The notes under the pieces were generated by a model, which did no database searches, had not been told where the DNA came from, and saw nothing but the letters and a program-made list of their open reading frames with translations. The position numbers and the translations under genes are program-made. Of a DNA stretch of 64,000 nucleotides, positions 53,365 to 62,031 are shown one piece after another. The stretch lies in contig NZ_LRRR01000012.1 of the NCBI RefSeq assembly GCF_001691415.1, positions 1 to 64,000 on the forward strand. The letters run 5' to 3'. Every line of letters starts with the position of its first letter. Positions within the stretch are counted from its first letter, which is position 1. Origin of the DNA: Pararhodobacter sp. CCB-MM2. Its GTDB lineage: Bacteria > Pseudomonadota > Alphaproteobacteria > Rhodobacterales > Rhodobacteraceae.

Positions 53365-53828
53365 GCGGCTTCCTCGGCTTCGTTGGCGAAGAGAGCATCC
53401 AGGTCGAGGACCCGCAGCATGATGTCGTCGACCGGCAGCAGGCCCGTCACATGGCTGGTGCCACCGTCACGACGCAGGGTCGGGTTGGGGCGGATGGTCT
53501 CGCTCTCGACCGAGAGGATCTCGGAGACAGAGTCGACCAGGAGGCCCATGATCCGTTTGCCGATGGCAACCACGACCACAATGTTGCGCGAACCGATCTC
53601 GGTGGTGCCGAGGCCAAGGCGCGAGGCCAGATCGATGATCGGGATGACCGCGCCACGCAGGTTCATCACGCCCAGCACCGAATCTTCGGAGAAGGGCAGG
53701 GCCGTGACCTGGCTCCAGCGGCGAATCTCACGGATCGACGTGATCTCGACGCAGAAGCCTTGTCCGCCAGCGCTCAGCGATACGAATTCGATCGTATTGC
53801 CGCGGTCTTGGGTTTCTTCTTCGCTCAT
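53361..53828 (-). CDS. cheW: chemotaxis coupling protein CheW
   Basis: A 155 aa CheW. Blocks FVSLSAGGQGFCVEITSIRE, VLGVMNLRGAVIPIIDLAS, and GLLVDSVSEIL are typical. It links receptors to CheA. The ATG at 53828 is chosen because the stop of cheA is one base away; a longer upstream frame runs into cheA and is rejected. Confidence 0.95.
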   Translation of the reverse strand: MSEEETQDRGNTIEFVSLSAGGQGFCVEITSIREIRRWSQVTALPFSEDSVLGVMNLRGAVIPIIDLASRLGLGTTEIGSRNIVVVVAIGKRIMGLLVDSVSEILSVESETIRPNPTLRRDGGTSHVTGLLPVDDIMLRVLDLDALFANEAEEAA

Positions 53829-53829
53829 G

Positions 53830-55971
53830 TCAGGCCTCCAGCTCGATGAGGGCGCGGGTGTTGCGGCGCGGTGAGACAAGCCCCACCAACGCTTCGGAAT
53901 CGATGATCAGGGCGATCTTGCCATCGCCGAGGATGGTGGCAGCGGCGATGCCGGTGACGGTGCCGTAGTTGCCTTCGAGGCTCTTGATGACGACCTGGCG
54001 CTGGTCCTGGATCGCATCCACCGCGACGGCGATGTTCGACCCACCGGCATCCAGCAGCACATAGGAGCGGTCCGCAGGACGGGTTTTCGCCGTGCGCATC
54101 CCGAACAGATGGGCCAGATCGACCACCGGGACGTAGGAGCCCCGAACGGACAGAACACATTCGCCCGGCCCGATCTCATGGATGTCGCGGCGGCTCGGGC
54201 GTACGGTTTCGACCACGCTCGAGAGCGGCAGAACCATCGTCTCCTCGCCCACGCCGATGATCATGCCATCAAGCACGGCCAAAGTGAGCGGCAGCGAGAT
54301 TGTGAAGGTCGAGCCTTTGCCCGGCACCGAGGTGATGCCGACCTTGCCGCCCAATGACGTGATCGTCGTCTTCACCACGTCCATGCCGACGCCGCGACCG
54401 GACAGGTTGGTGATGCTTTCCGCCGTCGAGAAGCCCGGCGCAAAGAGCAGGTTGTCGATTTCAGCCTCGCTGAGCTTGGCATCGGGCGGAACCAGGCCCT
54501 TCTCCATGGCCTTGGCCAGGATACGTTCGCGGTTGAGACCGGCGCCGTCGTCCGACACTTCGATCACCACATGGCCCGAGCGGTGCGCGGCCGAGAGACG
54601 GACGATCCCGACCTCGGGCTTGCCCGCGGCGATGCGTTTTTCTGCGGATTCAAGGCCGTGGTCGACCGAGTTGCGCAGCATGTGGGTCAGCGGATCGGCC
54701 AGACGCTCGAGGATGGTCTTGTCGATCTCGGTGCCTTCACCCTCGGAGATGAAGTTCACAGGCTTTTTCGTCGCTTCGCCAGCCTCACGGACCACGCGGC
54801 CCATGCGCTGGAACAGCGCCTTCACCGGTTGCGCGCGGATGGACATGACGCCTTCCTGGATCTCGCGGGCGAGATAGCGGTAGTCGTCCAGCGCGGCCAT
54901 GATCTCGGAATCGTTGCCAAGGCCGCAGCTTTCCAGTTTCTGGCTGATCACCGCATGGTTGATGATCAATTCGCCGACGCTGTTGATCAGGCGGTCGACG
55001 CGGTCCGGATCGACCCGAAGCGTGGTGGCGACGGGATTGCCCGACGATTTGGCCGCTTTCGGCGCGTTGGTCTTTTCTGCCTCGGGCTCGGCCTTTGCGG
55101 CGACGGGCGCGGGCTCAGGCTTGGCCGCCGTGACAGGCAGAACGACGGGTTCAACCTCGGGCTCGCCCAGGCCGATGCCTGTCGAGGCGATGAAGTCCGG
55201 GATGCCAGCGTCGCTGTCGTCCTCGGCCTCCAAAGGGGTGATGTCGAGATCGCACAGACCCATGGCGAAGCTGAACACGGTGCGGATCGAGTCTTCGTCC
55301 GTTTCACCGGTGAGCGTCAGCGTCCACGAGAGATAGGCGGCATCGAAGTCGAAGGCGTCCAGCGTCGGGACCGCGGTTGCGTCGCAATCGATCTCAAGCT
55401 CGCCCAGCGGCTCCAGCGCGGTGAAATAGCGCCGGGGCTCGTGGCCGTTGAGATAGAAGCTCGCATGCGGCTTGAAGCGGATCGTGAACCCCGAGGGGCC
55501 AGCCGGCTTGTCGAGTTCGATCGGATCGATCTGCATCACGGCCAGCGGCGCAAAGGTGAATTCCGGCTCGGGCGGGGATTCGGCCTTGGCGGCCGAGGCC
55601 ACGCTTTCCAGCTCGGCAATCAGGTCGGCGAGGGGCTCCAGCGATGCAGAGCCCTCTTGCCGGGTGGTATCGACCAGTTCGGCCAGCGCATCCGACGAGC
55701 GGGTGATCAGGCGCAGGATTTCTGCCGAGATCTCCAGCTTGTCGGAGCGGATCAGGTCCAGCACGGTTTCATAAGCGTGCGTGAAGGTGACCAGATCGTT
55801 GTAGCCAAACGCCCCTGCCGCGCCCTTGATCGAATGCACGGCGCGGAAGATCGCGTTGATCGTTTCCTTGTCCCAGTCGCCTGACGCGACAATGTCCAGC
55901 CCCTCGGTGAGGGATTCGATCAGTTCCTCGCACTCGGCGAAGAAGGTTTCGCGGAGGGTGTCGTTGCTCAT
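53830..55971 (-). CDS. cheA: chemotaxis histidine kinase CheA
   Basis: A 713 aa CheA. P1 HPt domain has phospho-His46 in AVHSIKGAAGAFGY; a linker with a P2-like region spans about 150-320. The dimer and ATPase domains show DPLTHMLRNSVDHGL, VSDDGAGLN, LLFAPGFSTA and GRGVGMDVV. A CheW-like P5 domain ends the protein. It starts just inside the stop of the upstream cheY (ATGA-type overlap). Confidence 0.96.
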   Translation of the reverse strand: MSNDTLRETFFAECEELIESLTEGLDIVASGDWDKETINAIFRAVHSIKGAAGAFGYNDLVTFTHAYETVLDLIRSDKLEISAEILRLITRSSDALAELVDTTRQEGSASLEPLADLIAELESVASAAKAESPPEPEFTFAPLAVMQIDPIELDKPAGPSGFTIRFKPHASFYLNGHEPRRYFTALEPLGELEIDCDATAVPTLDAFDFDAAYLSWTLTLTGETDEDSIRTVFSFAMGLCDLDITPLEAEDDSDAGIPDFIASTGIGLGEPEVEPVVLPVTAAKPEPAPVAAKAEPEAEKTNAPKAAKSSGNPVATTLRVDPDRVDRLINSVGELIINHAVISQKLESCGLGNDSEIMAALDDYRYLAREIQEGVMSIRAQPVKALFQRMGRVVREAGEATKKPVNFISEGEGTEIDKTILERLADPLTHMLRNSVDHGLESAEKRIAAGKPEVGIVRLSAAHRSGHVVIEVSDDGAGLNRERILAKAMEKGLVPPDAKLSEAEIDNLLFAPGFSTAESITNLSGRGVGMDVVKTTITSLGGKVGITSVPGKGSTFTISLPLTLAVLDGMIIGVGEETMVLPLSSVVETVRPSRRDIHEIGPGECVLSVRGSYVPVVDLAHLFGMRTAKTRPADRSYVLLDAGGSNIAVAVDAIQDQRQVVIKSLEGNYGTVTGIAAATILGDGKIALIIDSEALVGLVSPRRNTRALIELEA

Positions 55972-56348
55972 GCGTTATCCGCCCCCGTCACCAGCTTCAG
56001 GATGTCGACGAGTTGACGATCCTCGAAGGGTTTGACGATCCAGCCGGTTGCGCCGAGGTCACGGGCCTTGTCCTTGAATTCAGGCGAATTCTCGGTGGTC
56101 AGGACCAGGATCGGCACCTTGCGGTTGGCGGCCCCGCCCCGGATGGCGGCGATCACGCCGAACCCGTCCAGCTTGGGCATGTTGATATCGGTAATGACGG
56201 CATCGAAACGGGTACCCTGGAACGTGGACACGCCGTCTTCGCCGTCCACCGCAGTGGTTACGTCGAAGCCGGCATCTACGAGGGTTTGCGAAACCAGCGA
56301 CCGGATGGTGCGGGAATCGTCGATGGCGAGCACGGTCTTAGAAGTCAC
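55968..56348 (-). CDS. cheY: chemotaxis response regulator CheY (first copy)
   Basis: A 126 aa receiver. Acidic pair in VLAIDDSRTIRS, phospho-Asp in AVITDINMPKLDG, conserved Lys in WIVKPFED. It overlaps the cheA start and the STAS gene stop. Sequence and position are those of the CheY commonly encoded before cheA. Confidence 0.93.
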   Translation of the reverse strand: MTSKTVLAIDDSRTIRSLVSQTLVDAGFDVTTAVDGEDGVSTFQGTRFDAVITDINMPKLDGFGVIAAIRGGAANRKVPILVLTTENSPEFKDKARDLGATGWIVKPFEDRQLVDILKLVTGADNA

Positions 56349-56629
56349 GACGCATCCTCCGCGACGAGATGGGAGAGGCCGAGGGCCTCCAGGCTTTCCC
56401 GAACGGCGTCGGAAGGGGCATGCAGAAGCAGATCCTTCCCGGCCGCACGGGCGGTGGAACGGGCGGCGAGCAGCAATTGGGCCACCTGAGCGGGAATCGC
56501 CCCGGTGCCCGAGGCGTCGATCTCAACGCCTTTGGCCGCACGCGCCTTCAAAGTTTCGATCACGCCCTGCGGTGCATCGGTCCATGCATCGGGGTCGAGG
56601 ATCAGTCGATCGGGTTCGGAATCGGCCAC
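56345..56629 (-). CDS. STAS-domain protein, first gene of the che operon
   Basis: A 94 aa protein with a STAS (anti-sigma antagonist) fold: LILDPDAWTDAPQGVIETL, GVEIDASGTGAIPAQVAQLL and DAVRESLEALGLSHLV. The usual phospho-Ser position reads DASGTG, with Ser still present. The start is GTG at 56629 with AAAGGTG upstream. STAS proteins in che operons of Rhodobacterales are known from gene order but their role is unclear. Overlaps cheY by ATGA. Confidence 0.75.
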   Translation of the reverse strand: MADSEPDRLILDPDAWTDAPQGVIETLKARAAKGVEIDASGTGAIPAQVAQLLLAARSTARAAGKDLLLHAPSDAVRESLEALGLSHLVAEDAS

Positions 56630-57095
56630 GGGTCACCTTTGGGCTGCGGGGAACGTCCTGCCCTTGGTTGTTGCATCCAACCCTTAAGATTGCGTTCTCC
56701 GCAGCAGGGGATGTCGCCCCTCAAGGCGCGGCCTGCGCCTGGCGGATCTCGCTCAAGACCTTTGGGGAGCCACAGATCGCCGACCGATGGAGGGCCGGCA
56801 TGCTTTGCCGTGACCGGTGCCAGCGATGGTGACGTCCGGTCGATGAAATCGTGTTTGATTTCATATGGATAAGGGGGGTCCGTACCGTACGCCGGTCGAC
56901 GCGGTCAGCGGCTATGAGTGCGTGCGGACCCTGATCGGCGCCGCCACGGGCATGACGCCTGTGGCGACTGGCGGGTGCATCGCGATGGTAAGTGACGGGG
57001 CAACAGGAGGCCGCCGAGAGGAATCAGGTGCTGATCCTCAATCCGTGATTCGCGATATGCGATTCTCTCGGAGGTTTCGTCGGAGGGCGCGCCGG
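56630..57095. other. intergenic region upstream of the che operon
   Basis: 466 bases between the che operon start and the tonB stop. No supported gene; the long plus-strand frame here is antisense to tonB. It must hold the che promoter, which I cannot place with confidence. Visible features are CTTAAGGGTTGGATGCAACAACC (a small hairpin, minus strand, about 40 bases upstream of the GTG) and the strong AT-rich palindrome at 56843-56864. Confidence 0.6.
56843..56864. promoter_or_regulatory. AT-rich perfect inverted repeat
   Basis: ATGAAATC-GTGTTT-GATTTCAT is an 8 bp perfect inverted repeat with a 6 base spacer in a GC-rich region. It lies about 210 bases upstream of the STAS gene and 230 bases past tonB. 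It has the form of a dimeric regulator site; the regulator is unknown. Confidence 0.45.
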
Positions 57096-58142
57096 TCAGC
57101 GCCCCACGAATTCGAAGGAGAACCGGGTCTGTGCACCGGGCGGCGGCGCGGGGAAGGGGGCGGCGCGGCGGATATGGTCCAAGGCCGCCTGATCCAGCTC
57201 CGGGCTCCCCGAGGCGCGCGACAGGCTGACCGAGGCGAGCCCGCCGTTGCCGGCGATGGAGAAGGCGACCACGGCCGAACCGCGCGCGCGGACACGGGCC
57301 TGCCGCACCCGCTGTATGCGGCGCATGACGTCCCCGGGATAGTTGGACACGGCCGCGTTTCCGGCGGCATTGGCCTGCGCCGCGGGTTGGGTCGAACTGG
57401 CGGCGGCCGCTCCGGTGCTTCCCTCGGCCGTGCCGCGGCGGGCGTTACGGTCGCTGTTGCCCGCGGCCTGCGCGGCGGCGGCCTCCTGACGGCGTTGCTC
57501 GGCCCTCGCGGCTTCACGGGCGGCTTCTTCCCGCGCGCGGGCCTCGAAATCGGGTCGGGCGGGGGCGCGGGGCGTCGTGGCATCCGCCTGTTGGACGGCG
57601 ACCTCCGGTTCGGCTTCGGGCGTCAGCAGCTCGGGCGTGACGGCTTCGGCTGTCACGGGGGGCGTGGCCTCTGTCGGGGGTGTCGGGGTGACGGGCGTTG
57701 TCTCTGCCGGGGTGACCGAGGGCGCGCGGGGTAGCAGGCTGGGGATCTGAAGCGCGGCCAGCGGGGTGTTCGGCGCGGCGCCGGTCGCCACGAGGCCCGA
57801 GGGTGTCACAGGGCTCGCTTCGGCGATCTCGGTGGTCGGTGCAGGGGCGGGCGGGGCCGGCGGTGTGGCCTCGGCCTGCTGCGTCTCGGTGGGTTGCGGC
57901 GGGGTGGCAGGCGCGGTCGGCGCCTCGCTGGCGGCGGTGGGGATCGCGCCTTGCGAGAAATCCGCGAAATCGCTGCCGAGGGCGGCGGGGGCCGACGGAG
58001 CGCCGCCCGCGATCTCGACCGCTTCCTGCGCCGGCAGAAGCGCCGCCAGCACCGTTCCATGGGCCGCGACGGATAGCGCGCCGGTCAAGGCGACCCCTTT
58101 CCAGCCCAATCCCGAGCGCGTTGCCTGCCGCGAAAGCTTCAT
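57096..58142 (-). CDS. tonB: TonB energy transducer
   Basis: A 348 aa TonB. It has a membrane anchor (VALTGALSVAAHGTVLAALL), a long Pro/Thr/Glu-rich periplasmic spacer (about 60-200), a charged Ala-rich helix, and the C-terminal TonB fold that contains NYPGDVMRRIQRVRQARVRA and SPELDQAALDHIRRAAPFP. With ExbB/ExbD it passes proton-motive energy to outer-membrane receptors. It follows the exbD genes after 118 bases. Confidence 0.9.
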   Translation of the reverse strand: MKLSRQATRSGLGWKGVALTGALSVAAHGTVLAALLPAQEAVEIAGGAPSAPAALGSDFADFSQGAIPTAASEAPTAPATPPQPTETQQAEATPPAPPAPAPTTEIAEASPVTPSGLVATGAAPNTPLAALQIPSLLPRAPSVTPAETTPVTPTPPTEATPPVTAEAVTPELLTPEAEPEVAVQQADATTPRAPARPDFEARAREEAAREAARAEQRRQEAAAAQAAGNSDRNARRGTAEGSTGAAAASSTQPAAQANAAGNAAVSNYPGDVMRRIQRVRQARVRARGSAVVAFSIAGNGGLASVSLSRASGSPELDQAALDHIRRAAPFPAPPPGAQTRFSFEFVGR

Positions 58143-58260
58143 CGGCCTACCCTTTACGAATGACGAAATTCTGTAAGTGAGGGCCGGTCAGCAGCCCTCT
58201 CTGGGACGTGAAAGGACGAGTTTGTCGTAGCCGCGCCCCGTCCAAGGTTGGGTTCGCTGA

Positions 58261-58656
58261 TCACGGCTCGCCCCGTTCACCGAGGATCACCACCCTCTCT
58301 GCCCCACCGGCGCGCAGGGCGCCGGCCAGCTCGACCAGAGCACTCGCCGGGGCGGTGCGGTCGGGCAGAATGCGGGCGACACGGGGTTCTTCCAGCGTGG
58401 CGAGATAGGCCTCGGCATCCGTCTCGGCCTCGCCTTGGCGCAGGGTGCCTTCGGCGGTGAGGATCAAGGCGTCGGGCGGCGGTTGCACGTCCAGCTCGCT
58501 GATCCGCACGAGGGCGATGCCGTCACCGGGCGAGGGGGCGATGGAGCCGGCGATCAGGAAGAAGATCAGCATCAGGAACACGACGTTGATCAGGCCGATC
58601 GTCGGCTCGCCCTTCGAGCGTCCGGCAGGGCGCAGGAGGCGGCTTTGGACACTCAT
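58261..58656 (-). CDS. exbD: ExbD/TolR family protein (second)
   Basis: A 131 aa ExbD-type protein with a short cytoplasmic start, one membrane segment (IGLINVVFLMLIFFLIAGSI) with no Asp in its middle, and a periplasmic domain. ExbD and TolR normally have an essential Asp in the segment; here the equivalent position reads Asn/Val (GLINVVF), so proton transfer may depend on the other ExbD. It overlaps the first ExbD gene by ATGA. Confidence 0.85.
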   Translation of the reverse strand: MSVQSRLLRPAGRSKGEPTIGLINVVFLMLIFFLIAGSIAPSPGDGIALVRISELDVQPPPDALILTAEGTLRQGEAETDAEAYLATLEEPRVARILPDRTAPASALVELAGALRAGGAERVVILGERGEP

Positions 58657-59027
58657 GGCAGCACCCGGATCTGGAAGGGCGCGCCCCGCAGGGCGGCCAG
58701 CACATCGACCAGCCGCTGGGCCTCGACCCCCTCGGCCAGAGAGACCAGCACCATGCCCCCGTCGCCTGCCAGTGGGGTCAGGGTCTGGGTCAGGCCCTCC
58801 AACACGGTTTCCTCGGCGTTCACGCGCAGGCTTTCGGGCGCGAGCTGCACGAAGACCGGCGGCTGGCCGGATCCTGCGCCGCCCGGCTCGCCCGGGGTCA
58901 GCTCCAGCTCACCCAGCTTGGTGAAGGTCGAGGTCAGCATGAAGAACAGCAGCAACAGGAAGATCACGTCGATCAGCGAGGTCAGCGTGAGGCCCGACCG
59001 TCGCGGGGCAGGGACGAGGCTGGCCAT
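58653..59027 (-). CDS. exbD: ExbD/TolR family protein (first)
   Basis: A 124 aa ExbD. The membrane segment reads TSLIDVIFLLLLFFMLTSTF and keeps the essential Asp of the family (LIDVIF). Periplasmic domain follows. It is five bases after exbB. The tandem of two ExbD proteins with and without the Asp suggests a heteromeric complex. Confidence 0.9.
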   Translation of the reverse strand: MASLVPAPRRSGLTLTSLIDVIFLLLLFFMLTSTFTKLGELELTPGEPGGAGSGQPPVFVQLAPESLRVNAEETVLEGLTQTLTPLAGDGGMVLVSLAEGVEAQRLVDVLAALRGAPFQIRVLP

Positions 59028-59032
59028 CGGGA

Positions 59033-59674
59033 TCAGCCCTCGGCGCCGACGCCGGCGCAGAGAGCGGTGTCGATGATCCGCTCGGCCATCTGGGCTTCAC
59101 GGGCGATACGGGCATCGAACCACGTCAGCACCAGCGAGGCCGGCATCGCCACGGCGAGGCCCACGGCGGTGGTCAAAAGCGCCACCCAGATCCCGCCGGC
59201 CAGCGCCGAAGGGTCGACGGCTGCACCGGCCTGTTGCAGGCCTTGAAACGCCTCGATCATGCCCAGTACCGTGCCGAACAAGCCCAGAAGCGGGGCCACC
59301 TGCGCCACGGAGTCGAGCAGCCGCAGACCGGCGCCCAGACGGGCCAGCCGGGCCGAGGCCAGACCAGTCAGTCGCGCGCGCAGGGCGCCCTCGTCATAGG
59401 CCGGCGCCTCGGCCGAGCGCAGGGCGGCGACGGCCACGCCCGCCAGATGCGAGGGCGCGCCGGCAGCTTCGCGCGTCGCACGCTCGGCCTCGCCCCGGTC
59501 CCAATCGGCGAGCGCTTTTTCCAGCGCGCCGTGGCGACCGACGCCAAGCCGCAGGAATTGCACCAGTTTCGCCAGGATCAGCGCCAGCGCGATCATCGAC
59601 ATGACGATCAGGATCATCACCACCGGGCCGCCCAGATCGGCGACACGGCCGATGGCTTCGACAATCAGGTTCAT
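59033..59674 (-). CDS. exbB: ExbB/TolQ/MotA family proton channel protein
   Basis: A 213 aa ExbB with three membrane segments (VVMILIVMSMIALALILAKL; LRLLDSVAQVAPLLGLFGTV; GGIWVALLTTAVGLAVAMPA). The block LLGLFGTVLGMIEAFQGLQ is typical. With ExbD it powers TonB. It overlaps the upstream small gene by ATGA and the exb-tonB genes form one operon. Confidence 0.92.
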   Translation of the reverse strand: MNLIVEAIGRVADLGGPVVMILIVMSMIALALILAKLVQFLRLGVGRHGALEKALADWDRGEAERATREAAGAPSHLAGVAVAALRSAEAPAYDEGALRARLTGLASARLARLGAGLRLLDSVAQVAPLLGLFGTVLGMIEAFQGLQQAGAAVDPSALAGGIWVALLTTAVGLAVAMPASLVLTWFDARIAREAQMAERIIDTALCAGVGAEG

Positions 59675-60072
59675 TGCAGCACCTCGACCGGTACGCGGCT
59701 TTCCAGTGCGAGGGGCTCGGCGCAGACGGCGCTGTCGGGTTCGCAGGCGGAGACGCCGTTGACCAGCAGGCGCGAGAGGTTGTCACAGGCGAGGCCCGCG
59801 ATCTCGAAAGAGCGCACGCGCATTCGGGCGGCGGGCAGGTCCTGCAGATCCAAGAGCGTCAGTGCCGCGACCTGACCGCCCGCGTCGAACAGCACCGCCT
59901 CCAGCACCAGCCGCTGCAGATCCGTCTCGGAATCGTTCTGGGCCACGAAAACCATCTGGCAGGCCCCATCGCGCTGCTGAAGTGCATTGAGTTCGAACCT
60001 CACGGAGTCGGCCTCCGCAGCTCCGCCGACAAGACACAGCGAGAGAGGGAGGACACGGTAAGGAATCGTCAT
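59671..60072 (-). CDS. small secreted hypothetical protein before exbB
   Basis: A 133 aa protein with a signal peptide (residues 1-21) and a beta-rich domain (SVRFELNALQQRDGACQMVF, then LVLEAVLFDAGGQVAAL), with four Cys residues that may form disulfides. AGGAG lies 6 bases upstream of the ATG. It is the first gene of the exb-tonB operon. I do not recognise it beyond a common pattern in Rhodobacterales exb loci. Confidence 0.7.
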   Translation of the reverse strand: MTIPYRVLPLSLCLVGGAAEADSVRFELNALQQRDGACQMVFVAQNDSETDLQRLVLEAVLFDAGGQVAALTLLDLQDLPAARMRVRSFEIAGLACDNLSRLLVNGVSACEPDSAVCAEPLALESRVPVEVLQ

Positions 60073-60242
60073 GGTCGGCTCCTGATTGATCTTGTGCGAT
60101 GGACACTTGGAACTTCGGTATCGACACGTTGATCGGTTGCTTATGGTCGCATTCTTTGGCTGCGAGAAAGGTAGCCCGATTGCTTCGCTTCTGGATTGAG
60201 CAATCTCCAGCTCCCCACCTCGCGATCATTCAAGGAGCCGTC

Positions 60243-61016
60243 TCAGTCTGCGGTTTCCGCCAGATCAACGGGGAGAAGGAAACGCCCGGATGATGTCTCG
60301 GCAAATTGGATCGCCAAGTTGAAAACCGACGCCATGCGCTCCTCTGAGAGAACCGCGTCCGGAGCGCCGTCCGCCACGACGCGGCCCTGATGCATGACCA
60401 CGAGGCGCGTGCAGTATCGTGCGGCGAGCCCGAGATCATGCAGCGAGACCAGAACGCCCCGGCCCTCGTCCGATAGGTTTCGCAGGCGCTTCATCAGAGA
60501 GATCTGCTGCGCCGGGTCCAAACCCGCGGCTGGCTCGTCTGCAAGGATCAAAGGGGTGTCCTGCACCAGGACACGCGCCAACAGGGTCCGGGCCAACTCG
60601 CCCCCGGAAAGCTCGGTCGCAAGCCTGTTCGCAAACTGGGAAAGGCCAAGTTGCCGCAGAACGGTGTCCACCTTCTCGGCTGAGCTGTCGGGCAAGTCGG
60701 AACCCGCCCGTCGGTGAGGGAGCAACCCCAAGGCCACGACATCTCGAACGGGCATCGGCCAGGCAATGGTCCGTGTCTGGGGCAGGAACCCCGCATGACG
60801 AGCTCGCTCTGACGCGGACATGGCCATCAGCGACGATCGCCCTTGATGCCGCACGAGGCCAAGGGCCGCGCGCAGCAGCGTCGTCTTTCCGGCCCCGTTC
60901 GGGCCGATAAGTCCGACGCATTCGCCGGCCTTGAGCCTGATCGACGCCGCGGACAGAAGGCTGCGACCGCGCCGTGCAACACTGATGCTCTGAAGATCCA
61001 GAAGCTGGCCGCTCAA
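60243..61016 (-). CDS. ABC transporter ATP-binding protein (FecE/BtuD type)
   Basis: A 257 aa ATPase. Walker A GLIGPNGAGKTTLLRA, signature ATELSGGELARTLLA and Walker B PLILADEPAAGLDP. It matches the ATPases of iron-chelate or cobalamin importers. It overlaps the upstream 336 aa gene by ATGA. Last gene of the uptake operon. Confidence 0.92.
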   Translation of the reverse strand: MSGQLLDLQSISVARRGRSLLSAASIRLKAGECVGLIGPNGAGKTTLLRAALGLVRHQGRSSLMAMSASERARHAGFLPQTRTIAWPMPVRDVVALGLLPHRRAGSDLPDSSAEKVDTVLRQLGLSQFANRLATELSGGELARTLLARVLVQDTPLILADEPAAGLDPAQQISLMKRLRNLSDEGRGVLVSLHDLGLAARYCTRLVVMHQGRVVADGAPDAVLSEERMASVFNLAIQFAETSSGRFLLPVDLAETAD

Positions 61017-62023
61017 TGTCCCAGCCTCTCGGGCGTGTCGTCGATGGCCTCGGCCCCGCCGTCATGCATCAAGGACCACAGACGCACGAGCGCCTCGTCG
61101 TAGGCCCCCTCGCGCGACGCCTGACGCAAGCCCACGCGCAGGGCGCGCCGTTGGTCTCGGCCTTCAGGCATGATCAGGACGTCCGGTGTCACACCCGCGC
61201 GCAGGTGCTGAGCCAGCTCCGCCTTCAACAGCACCAGATCCGCCGGTGCGAAGCGGTCATAGAGCCAGGCCCAAGCGCGTGCCGCAGCCGGATCGAAAGG
61301 TTTCTCATGCCCTTCGCCATCGGTGAAGGGACTGGCAGGATAGAGCCCGGCGCAGGGGACAAGGCCCGGCGGGATCGTCTGGTTGGCGGAATGGGTCCGG
61401 CCCGCGCGCAGGAGTTGCGGCAGCACATGGGTATGCGGACCCGAGGGCGAGACGCCGCCGGTATCGGGCCCGCCGATCTTCTGGAACACCTCGACCCGGC
61501 CGAGCCTTGTCAGCGCCACACGGTGCGGATGCGCCGCCAGCACCGCCGGCAGGGCGGGATTGCCCTGTTCCATCAAGGACCGGCCGGTTTTGGCTCGCAG
61601 CACGCGGAGCAGATTGCGATCGCAGGTGCGGATACAGAAATCGACCTGCGTTTGTCCAAGGCCCATGTCGAAGAGCACCGCATCACGATCCTCAGCGCGC
61701 AGCGCGTCACGGTCGGGGCCAAGCTCGGTCAGGACGGTGCGCTGGCTCATGGTGGCGGCTCCTGTCGGCAGGCAGAGCATCAAGGCCTGCCCCCAGCGCC
61801 CCGCGCGCGGCGACACCGTTTCGCAGGCGACGGGCTGTAGCTCGGACGGCAGCGACAGGCAGATGCCGCCGCGGGCCGTTGTCCGCTCAAGCAGCTTCGT
61901 GGCTGCGGGCTCCTCGGGCTCGTGGCGGAACTCGGCGATGGCACCAAAGGAGCCCATCGACCAGCCGGTGCCGGGATCGGCGAGATGGCGTTCGATCAGC
62001 GAGACGGTGGCGGTCAGGTTCAT
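61013..62023 (-). CDS. unrecognised protein within the ABC uptake operon
   Basis: A 336 aa soluble protein with no signal peptide or membrane segment. Blocks that look conserved include QVDFCIRTCDRNLLRVLRA, GPHTHVLPQLLRAGRTHS and PAARAWAWLYDRF. It contains several His and Cys residues. It lies between the permease gene (8 bases) and the ATPase gene (ATGA overlap), so it is part of the operon. It does not look like a transporter subunit. A ligand-processing, chelatase or regulatory role is possible but unproven. ATG at 62023 is chosen; the longer frame runs through the permease gene. Confidence 0.7.
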   Translation of the reverse strand: MNLTATVSLIERHLADPGTGWSMGSFGAIAEFRHEPEEPAATKLLERTTARGGICLSLPSELQPVACETVSPRAGRWGQALMLCLPTGAATMSQRTVLTELGPDRDALRAEDRDAVLFDMGLGQTQVDFCIRTCDRNLLRVLRAKTGRSLMEQGNPALPAVLAAHPHRVALTRLGRVEVFQKIGGPDTGGVSPSGPHTHVLPQLLRAGRTHSANQTIPPGLVPCAGLYPASPFTDGEGHEKPFDPAAARAWAWLYDRFAPADLVLLKAELAQHLRAGVTPDVLIMPEGRDQRRALRVGLRQASREGAYDEALVRLWSLMHDGGAEAIDDTPERLGH

Positions 62024-62031
62024 GGCGGACC

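Noticed and set aside
56865..57734. A 289-codon plus-strand frame that begins just after the palindrome.
   Set aside because: Most of it is antisense to tonB, and its glycine/arginine-rich translation has no domain.
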